A model generated the notes under the pieces. That model searched no databases. It was given only the letters and a program-made list of their open reading frames with translations, and was not told the DNA's origin. A stretch of DNA of 64,000 bases. Origin: Lysobacteraceae bacterium NML93-0399 (GTDB taxonomy: Bacteria > Pseudomonadota > Gammaproteobacteria > Xanthomonadales > Xanthomonadaceae). A program made the position numbers and the translations under genes. This document shows positions 59,259-64,000 of the stretch, piece after piece (within the stretch, counting starts at the first letter, position 1; each line of letters starts with the position of its first letter). The stretch is taken from positions 682,001 through 746,000 of the forward strand of contig NTJI01000002.1 of NCBI GenBank assembly GCA_002307375.1. Reading direction: 5' to 3'.

Positions 59259-60775
59259 CGAGCGGCCGCGCGCTCGCCGGTGACGATCAGATCGCCTTCC
59301 GACAGGCCGCCCGAGACTTCGGTCGTGCTGCCGTCGCTGGCCCCCAGGCGCACCGGTACCGCCTCGCGCCGTCCGTCGACGAGACGGTAGACGGTCACGC
59401 GCGTGGCACCGATGGTGGCAGCCAGCGTGCGGTTCCATTGCGCGCGCTGGTTGGCGTCGAGCGTCGCGGTGAAATCCGCGAAGGTCTGCTGGAAGCGGTC
59501 CATCATCCGCTGCCGGATCTGCGCCTGGACGCTCGGATCGCGGCCACCGCCCCCCATGACCATCATGCCCGGCGGCGGTCCACCCGCATTGCCGCGCTGC
59601 CCGCCCGCCGCCGCGGCACCGGGACCCTGCACCTGCCGCTCGCGCATCGTCGCCAGCGCGGCGTCGAACGCAGCCTGCTGCTGCGGCGTGAGCGACATCG
59701 CGGCCGCCGCGGCGGCGAGATCGTCGGCGAGACCGCCACCGCGCGGCGCACCGCCCTCGGGGCGCGGGGCCGCAGCGATGCCGGCCGCATCGACGGGCCG
59801 GTAGCGCAACGCCGCATTGGCGATCTTCAGCACATCCTCGCGATTGCTGACCTCGATCTCGGCATTGACCGTCAGCCCCGGCAGCAGCGTGCCGTCGGCA
59901 TTGTCGACCGCGACGACCACCGGATAGGTCACCACGTTGTTGGTCGTCGTCGCCGCCAGCCGCACCTGCTCGACCTGGCCCTGGAAGCGGCGGTCGTCGA
60001 AGGCATCGGCAGTGAACGTCACCGGTTGGCCGACCTGCACCTGGCCGATGTCGGCTTCGTCGACCGCCAGTTCGATGCGCATCTTGCGCAGATCCTCGGC
60101 GATCGTGAACAGCTCGGGCGCCTGCAGGCTCGCGGCGACGGTCTGGCCGGGCTCGATCGAACGGGTCAGGATCGTGCCGTCGACCGGCGAGCGGATCACG
60201 GTGCGCTCCATGTTGATGCGCGAGGTCTGCGTGGACGCGGTCTGCTGGACGATCTGCGCCTGCGCGGAGTTGGCCTGCGCCCGTGCCTGATCGAGCGCGG
60301 CGCGTGCGAGGTCGACGTCGCTGCGCGCGACCAGTTGCTGTCCGGAGAGCGCGGCCTTGCGGTCGTAGTCGAGCTGCGCGTTGCGCAGCGTTGCCTGTGC
60401 CTGCGCGAGCGACGCGCGCGCGCTTTCGACCTGCGCCGAGCCCTGCTCGATCTGTGCCTGGTAGGTCGCCGGATCGATCCGCGCCAGCACCTGTCCCTTC
60501 TCCACTGTGTCATTGAAATCGACCAGCACCTCGGTGATCTGGCCCGAGACCTGGCTGCCGACGACGACCGTCGAGGTCGCGCTGAGCGTGCCGGTCGCCG
60601 AGATCACCACGCGGATGTCGCCACGCTCGACCGGCGTGGTGCGCCAGGCGTCCTCGGCGCCGGCGGCGTTGCGCTGCAGCCAGAACCACAGACCGCCGGC
60701 GACGACGGCCACGACCACGATGAGGGGAACGAAGCGCGACAGGGCGCGGCGGGATGACTTGGAACGGCTCGACAT
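59255..60775 (-). CDS. MacA-like periplasmic adaptor with a large insert
   Basis: A 506-residue membrane fusion protein; MacA is usually near 380. One N-terminal helix (about 16-32), lipoyl half (VVGSQVSGQITEVLVDFND near 72), alpha-hairpin (about 100-185) and beta-barrel (IELAVDEADIGQVQVGQPV). Between the barrel and the last membrane-proximal strands lies an extra stretch of about 120 residues (near 330-460): Gly/Pro/Ala-rich with two helical segments, SLTPQQQAAFDAALATMRER and QQTFADFTATLDANQRAQW, which resemble LTxxQ motifs. The barrel end (RVTVYRLVDGRREAVPVRLG) then resumes. First gene of the pump operon. Confidence 0.9.
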   Translation of the reverse strand: MSSRSKSSRRALSRFVPLIVVVAVVAGGLWFWLQRNAAGAEDAWRTTPVERGDIRVVISATGTLSATSTVVVGSQVSGQITEVLVDFNDTVEKGQVLARIDPATYQAQIEQGSAQVESARASLAQAQATLRNAQLDYDRKAALSGQQLVARSDVDLARAALDQARAQANSAQAQIVQQTASTQTSRINMERTVIRSPVDGTILTRSIEPGQTVAASLQAPELFTIAEDLRKMRIELAVDEADIGQVQVGQPVTFTADAFDDRRFQGQVEQVRLAATTTNNVVTYPVVVAVDNADGTLLPGLTVNAEIEVSNREDVLKIANAALRYRPVDAAGIAAAPRPEGGAPRGGGLADDLAAAAAAMSLTPQQQAAFDAALATMRERQVQGPGAAAAGGQRGNAGGPPPGMMVMGGGGRDPSVQAQIRQRMMDRFQQTFADFTATLDANQRAQWNRTLAATIGATRVTVYRLVDGRREAVPVRLGASDGSTTEVSGGLSEGDLIVTGERAAAR

Positions 60776-60881
60776 GGGCGCGGTTCTGGCTGGGCAACTG
60801 CTCACGCTAACGCACTGCATGGCATGCAGTTGACCGCGCGGCGATGTTTTCGTTCCCGGCCCGCGACCGGATGCCGGCAGT

Positions 60882-62192
60882 TCAGGCCAGACGGTCGCCG
60901 AGCACGATCGTCACCGTGGTGCCCTCGCCCGGCGTGCTCTCCAGCGCGACCGGCCAGCCGAAGCGCGTGCCGAGCCGGCGCACGATCGACAGACCGATTC
61001 CCTTGCCGGCCTGGGCGAAGGGATCGACGCGGTAGAACGGGTCGTAGACGCGCTTGAGCACATCCTGGGTCATGCCGATGCCGGTGTCGCGCACGATGAT
61101 GCGGTCGCTGTCGACGACGACTTCGACGCCGCCGGTCTCGGTGAACGCCCAGGCGTTGCGCAGCAGGTGGCCGAGCATGACCCCGAGTACGCGCGGCGGT
61201 GCATCCAGGCGCGGACGGGCCCGGATGTCGACGTCGAGCGACAGCCGCTTGCCCTCGAACAGCGCCTGCACCTTGTCGATCTCCTCCTCGACCACCGCGA
61301 CGACCTCGAAGATCTCGCTCTGCGGCATCACCCCGCGCTCGCGCGCAAGCACCAGCAGCGCGTCGATGACCGCTTCCATGTCCTGCGTGGCACGCCGGAT
61401 GCGCAGCAGCGGACGCTGCTGGTGGGCGGGCGTCGCCGGGTCGGAGGCGATCATGTCGCTGGCCACGCGGATCACCGTCAGCGGGGTGCGCAGTTCGTGG
61501 CTGGCATCGCGGGTGAACTCGCGCTCGCGCCGCACGAACGCGCCGATGCGGTCGCCCAGGCCATGCAACGCGGTGGTGAGCGCCTGGGCCTCGCGTCCGG
61601 CGTCGTCGGCCGTCGACAGCGCCGCCGGTCCGCCATCGTCGTCGTCGGAGGGGTTCCAACGGCCGACCTCGTCGGCCAGCCGGTGGATGGGCAGCACCAT
61701 GCGCTTGGAGGTGCGGTAGGTCATCCACGAGACGACGAAGATCGTCGCCACCATCAGCAACGCCAACCCCCCGGCCGCCAGCGCGAGCAGCCGGTCGAAC
61801 AGCGACAACGATGCGGCCAGGTACAGCGTGCCGCCAGGCCTGCGGTCGACCAGCAGCACGCCCTCAGTGTCGCGGCGCGCGGAGAAGCCCACCGGGGCGT
61901 CGCGGAACCAGTTCATGTAGGCGACCGCGCGGTCGCCCCCGATGATGGCCTGCAAGGCGCCGTCATCGGGTACGAAATAGCCCTGCAGGTTCACGCCGAA
62001 CGGCGGCGGGTACGCGGCCTCGGAGCTGCGCGCCTGCCACCAGGCGTCGGCCTCGGCCTGCAGCCACTTGCGGGCCACGACCTCGCGGCCGATGAAGGCC
62101 GCGGTCATCACGCACACGATGAGCGTCAACCCGGCGATGACCGCCTGGAAGGTGAACGCATCGCGGATGCGATTGGGAAGGCCCTGCGGCAT
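60882..62192 (-). CDS. membrane sensor histidine kinase
   Basis: A 436-residue kinase with two membrane helices (about 17-38 and 137-158) bounding a periplasmic sensor of about 95 residues (with PPPFGVNLQGYFVPDDGAL). HAMP-like linker about 160-215, with an acidic DDDD insert. The phospho-acceptor His232 lies in DASHELRTPL, and the ATPase domain shows HLLRNAWAF (N box), VRDTGIGM and KGIGLSIVRRL. Its partner is encoded 23 bases upstream. The MacAB-like operon downstream on the same strand is a likely target or neighbour. Confidence 0.9.
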   Translation of the reverse strand: MPQGLPNRIRDAFTFQAVIAGLTLIVCVMTAAFIGREVVARKWLQAEADAWWQARSSEAAYPPPFGVNLQGYFVPDDGALQAIIGGDRAVAYMNWFRDAPVGFSARRDTEGVLLVDRRPGGTLYLAASLSLFDRLLALAAGGLALLMVATIFVVSWMTYRTSKRMVLPIHRLADEVGRWNPSDDDDGGPAALSTADDAGREAQALTTALHGLGDRIGAFVRREREFTRDASHELRTPLTVIRVASDMIASDPATPAHQQRPLLRIRRATQDMEAVIDALLVLARERGVMPQSEIFEVVAVVEEEIDKVQALFEGKRLSLDVDIRARPRLDAPPRVLGVMLGHLLRNAWAFTETGGVEVVVDSDRIIVRDTGIGMTQDVLKRVYDPFYRVDPFAQAGKGIGLSIVRRLGTRFGWPVALESTPGEGTTVTIVLGDRLA

Positions 62193-62215
62193 CGGACTGG
62201 AACGATGTCGCCGGA

Positions 62216-62929
62216 TCAGGCCGGCGACTGCTCGATATCGGCGATGCGATAGCCCGCGCTCTGCACGGTGTGCAGCAGCTGCTTGTCGTAGGGCTTGTCG
62301 ATGATCTTGCGCAGGTTGTAGAGGTGGCTGCGCAGGGTGTCGGAGTCGGGCAGGCTGTTGCCCCAGATCTCGCGTTCGATCTCCTGGCGGTTCACCACGC
62401 GGGGCGACTCGCGCATCAGGATCGTCAGCAGCTTCATGCCGATCGGCGAGAGCTGCAGCTCGGTGCCGCCGCGCGTGGCGCGCATGCTGGCCGGGTCGAG
62501 CACGAGGTCGGCGACCTTGAGCACTTCCGAACCCACCTGGCGACGCTCGCGGCGGATCAGGGCGCGCAGGCGCGCTTCGAGTTCCTGGATGGCGAAGGGC
62601 TTGGTGAGGTAGTCGTCGGCGCCCGAGCTCAGGCCGGTGAGTTTTTCGTCGAGCGTGTCGCGCGCGGTCAGCATCAGCACCGGGGTCGACTTGCGCGCAT
62701 CCTCGCGCAGGCGCTTGCAGACCTCGATTCCGTCCAGACGCGGCAGCATCAGGTCGAGCACGATCACGTCGTAGCTGTTCTCGGTGGCCAGGCGGTAACC
62801 GTCCAGGCCGTCGGCCGCGTAATCGACTTCGAAACCGCGCCCTTCCAGGTACTCGCCGACCATTTCCGAGATGTTGCGGTTGTCCTCCACGATGAGGACG
62901 AGGCCTCCGGGTTCCTGACCTGCGCGCAT
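62216..62929 (-). CDS. OmpR-family response regulator
   Basis: A 237-residue regulator. Receiver domain about 9-125 with acidic pocket VEDN and phosphorylated Asp59 in VIVLDLMLPRLDG; Lys in LTKPF. Winged-helix DNA-binding domain about 140-232 (LSPIGMKLLTILMRESPRVV, LRSHLYNLRKIIDKP). It precedes the sensor kinase on the same strand. The upstream gap to the DUF486 gene (62930-63074) should carry the promoter. Confidence 0.93.
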   Translation of the reverse strand: MRAGQEPGGLVLIVEDNRNISEMVGEYLEGRGFEVDYAADGLDGYRLATENSYDVIVLDLMLPRLDGIEVCKRLREDARKSTPVLMLTARDTLDEKLTGLSSGADDYLTKPFAIQELEARLRALIRRERRQVGSEVLKVADLVLDPASMRATRGGTELQLSPIGMKLLTILMRESPRVVNRQEIEREIWGNSLPDSDTLRSHLYNLRKIIDKPYDKQLLHTVQSAGYRIADIEQSPA

Positions 62930-63074
62930 GTACGACTCCCGTGCTGGGTGCGGTGGATTAAGCTTTGTGAATTTCTCACGCATCCGGTCGAGAATCCGTG
63001 AAGACCAGACGGGAAACGGAGTGCGAACGCGGCCGGCGCTACTCTGCGCGCCACCTCCACAATGGTCCGCGGTC

Positions 63075-63419
63075 ATGCCCGGCTACGAGCGCTATCTGCC
63101 CATCCTGCTGCTGGTGGGTTCGAACATCTTCATGACCTTCGCCTGGTACGGGCATCTGAAATACCGCAGCGTGCCGATCCTGACGGTCATCGTCGTCAGC
63201 TGGGGCATCGCCTTCTTCGAATACCTGTTGATGGTGCCGGCCAACCGCATCGGCGCCGCGGTCTACTCGGCGCCCCAGCTCAAGGGCATGCAGGAGGTCA
63301 TCACTCTGCTGGTCTTCGCCGGGTTCTCGACCTGGTACCTGGGTCAGCCGCTGAAGTGGAACCACTGGGCAGGCTTTGCGCTGATCGTGGTCGCCGCGTG
63401 GCTGATTTTTCTCGAGTAG
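63075..63419 (+). CDS. DUF486 (DMT-like) membrane protein
   Basis: A 114-residue protein with four helices, resembling half of a drug/metabolite transporter. NIFMTFAWYGHLKY and PANRIGAAVYSAPQLKGMQE are family signatures. It probably works as a dimer. Start ATG at 63075. The substrate is unknown. Confidence 0.9.
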   Translation: MPGYERYLPILLLVGSNIFMTFAWYGHLKYRSVPILTVIVVSWGIAFFEYLLMVPANRIGAAVYSAPQLKGMQEVITLLVFAGFSTWYLGQPLKWNHWAGFALIVVAAWLIFLE

Positions 63420-63524
63420 TCCTGCACCCGGAGCGCGCTCCCCCCACCACCCGCGCTGCAGGTGATCCTCCTCTTCCCCGGAGGGAGAGGAAAGTGGGCG
63501 CATCCCGCTCGGCGGAACGAATTT

Positions 63525-63827
63525 TCAGAGGCGGATCCGGCCGGTGAGGATGTCCTTGAACATCACCCAGTCGCCCATGAAGGAATAGACCGGGTGGCTG
63601 AAGGTCGCCGGCCGGTTCTTCTCGAAGAAGAAGTGCCCCACCCATGCGAAGCCGTAACCGCACAGCAGCGCGGCCAGCAGCCACCAGCCGTTGCGCTGCC
63701 ACAACGCGACGCCCAGCAGCACCAGCACGCCACAGCTGCCGATGAAATGCAGGCGTCGCGACACCGGGTGCGCGTGTTCGCCGAGATAGAACGGATAGAA
63801 CTCGCGGAAACAGGCGAAGCGGCGCAT
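63525..63827 (-). CDS. DUF962 (Mpo1-like) membrane protein
   Basis: A 100-residue protein with two to three helices. The family motif FREFYPFYLGEHAHPVSRRL at 6-25 carries conserved His; WVGHFFFEKNRPATF near 65 is the second signature. Yeast Mpo1 of this family is an Fe2+-dependent dioxygenase acting on 2-hydroxy fatty acids; bacterial members are uncharacterised. Start MRRFACFREF at 63827. Confidence 0.88.
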   Translation of the reverse strand: MRRFACFREFYPFYLGEHAHPVSRRLHFIGSCGVLVLLGVALWQRNGWWLLAALLCGYGFAWVGHFFFEKNRPATFSHPVYSFMGDWVMFKDILTGRIRL

Positions 63828-63883
63828 GCGGCCTCCCGGGCTGGCATTCGATGCGGCATTGATCGCACCGTGCCCGAAGCGCG

Positions 63884-64000
63884 TCAACCGGCCGCGGCGG
63901 TCCGGGGCGCGAGCATGATCACCGCCATGCCGCACAGGCACAGCGCCGCCCCCACCAGATCCCAGCGGCTGGGCACGATGCCATCGACCCGCCACAGCCA
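63884..64000 (-). CDS. YnfA family (UPF0060) membrane protein, cut by right edge
   Basis: Only the last 38 residues are inside the window: [18 protein letters not shown], then a final helix ending VIMLAPR and a short tail before the stop at 63884. This matches the C-terminus of YnfA, a small four-helix protein related to SMR transporters. The frame is open to base 64000, so the N-terminus lies outside. Confidence 0.75.
   Translation of the reverse strand, partial: WLWRVDGIVPSRWDLVGAALCLCGMAVIMLAPRTAAAG

Overview
The window is GC-rich chromosomal DNA with almost no spacer between genes, and it reads as a gammaproteobacterium of the Xanthomonadaceae/Lysobacteraceae, most like Lysobacter or Luteimonas. 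The reasons are a secreted lysyl endopeptidase of the Lysobacter Lys-C type beside a subtilase with the same C-terminal PPC domain, the ahpC-ahpF-oxyR order known from xanthomonads, two adjacent DUF1631 genes, a wrbA-DUF2069 pair, and REP-like and dRS3-like extragenic repeats. There is no phage, integrase, transposase, CRISPR array, rRNA or tRNA that I can see. Most of the window is core genome. The accessory-looking parts are the protease cluster (3.3-8.3 kb), the sigma-factor insertion in the pnt locus (12.2-13.9 kb) and a few unknown secreted proteins. This taxonomic placement is inference from protein families and gene order, not from a search.

Layout. 1-1239: YihY-type membrane protein, cut by the edge, followed by a REP-pair array to 1740. 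1851-3334: wrbA, DUF2069, half-size asparaginase. 3342-8070 (minus): subtilase, lysyl endopeptidase, and a small lipoprotein that looks like a free-standing copy of the subtilase propeptide. 8344-9417: sufT and a membrane protein, then a structured non-coding stretch. 9898-15083 (minus): three-subunit proton-translocating transhydrogenase (pntA1, pntA2, pntB) with an extra membrane protein; pntA1 is separated from the rest by an opposite-strand ECF sigma module. 15133-19706: two DUF1631 paralogues. 19776-21927: nitroreductase, 5'-3' exonuclease, Nudix hydrolase. 22016-24145 (minus): yjdM-like, pip, prmC. 24210-25073: secreted alpha/beta hydrolase. 25412-28733: peroxide response unit ahpC, ahpF, oxyR with an OxyR operator upstream. 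28842-33172: rnk-like, msrA, EamA exporter, diguanylate cyclase. 33433-38986: glnS, a Cys-rich lipoprotein, a deaminase, rlmM, a small membrane protein, DUF808. 39019-41710 (minus): two ubiquinone-pathway hydroxylases. 41802-43920: BtuM-like vitamin B12 transporter, corrinoid adenosyltransferase, HDAC-family deacetylase. 44056-51181: lptD-surA-pdxA-csaA-ksgA-apaG-apaH. 51273-54801 (minus): folA, thyA, lgt, terC-like, dgkA. 55021-57121: three unknown or hydrolase-type envelope genes. 57274-62929 (minus): response regulator, sensor kinase, and a MacAB-type ABC efflux pump. 63075-64000: small membrane proteins; a YnfA-type gene is cut by the right edge.

How the genes fit together. The peroxide unit (sensor OxyR, peroxidase AhpC, reductase AhpF) plus MsrA forms an oxidative-stress block. 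The lptD operon joins outer-membrane assembly (LptD, SurA) with vitamin B6 synthesis, rRNA maturation and Ap4A turnover. folA and thyA sit together because ThyA makes the dihydrofolate that FolA reduces. The B12 pair couples uptake and adenosylation. The most unusual elements are the orphan propeptide lipoprotein, the terminator placed directly in front of the lysyl endopeptidase gene, the intergenic hairpins with GGA loops near 9.8 kb, the paired DUF1631 genes, and the sigma module inside the pnt locus.
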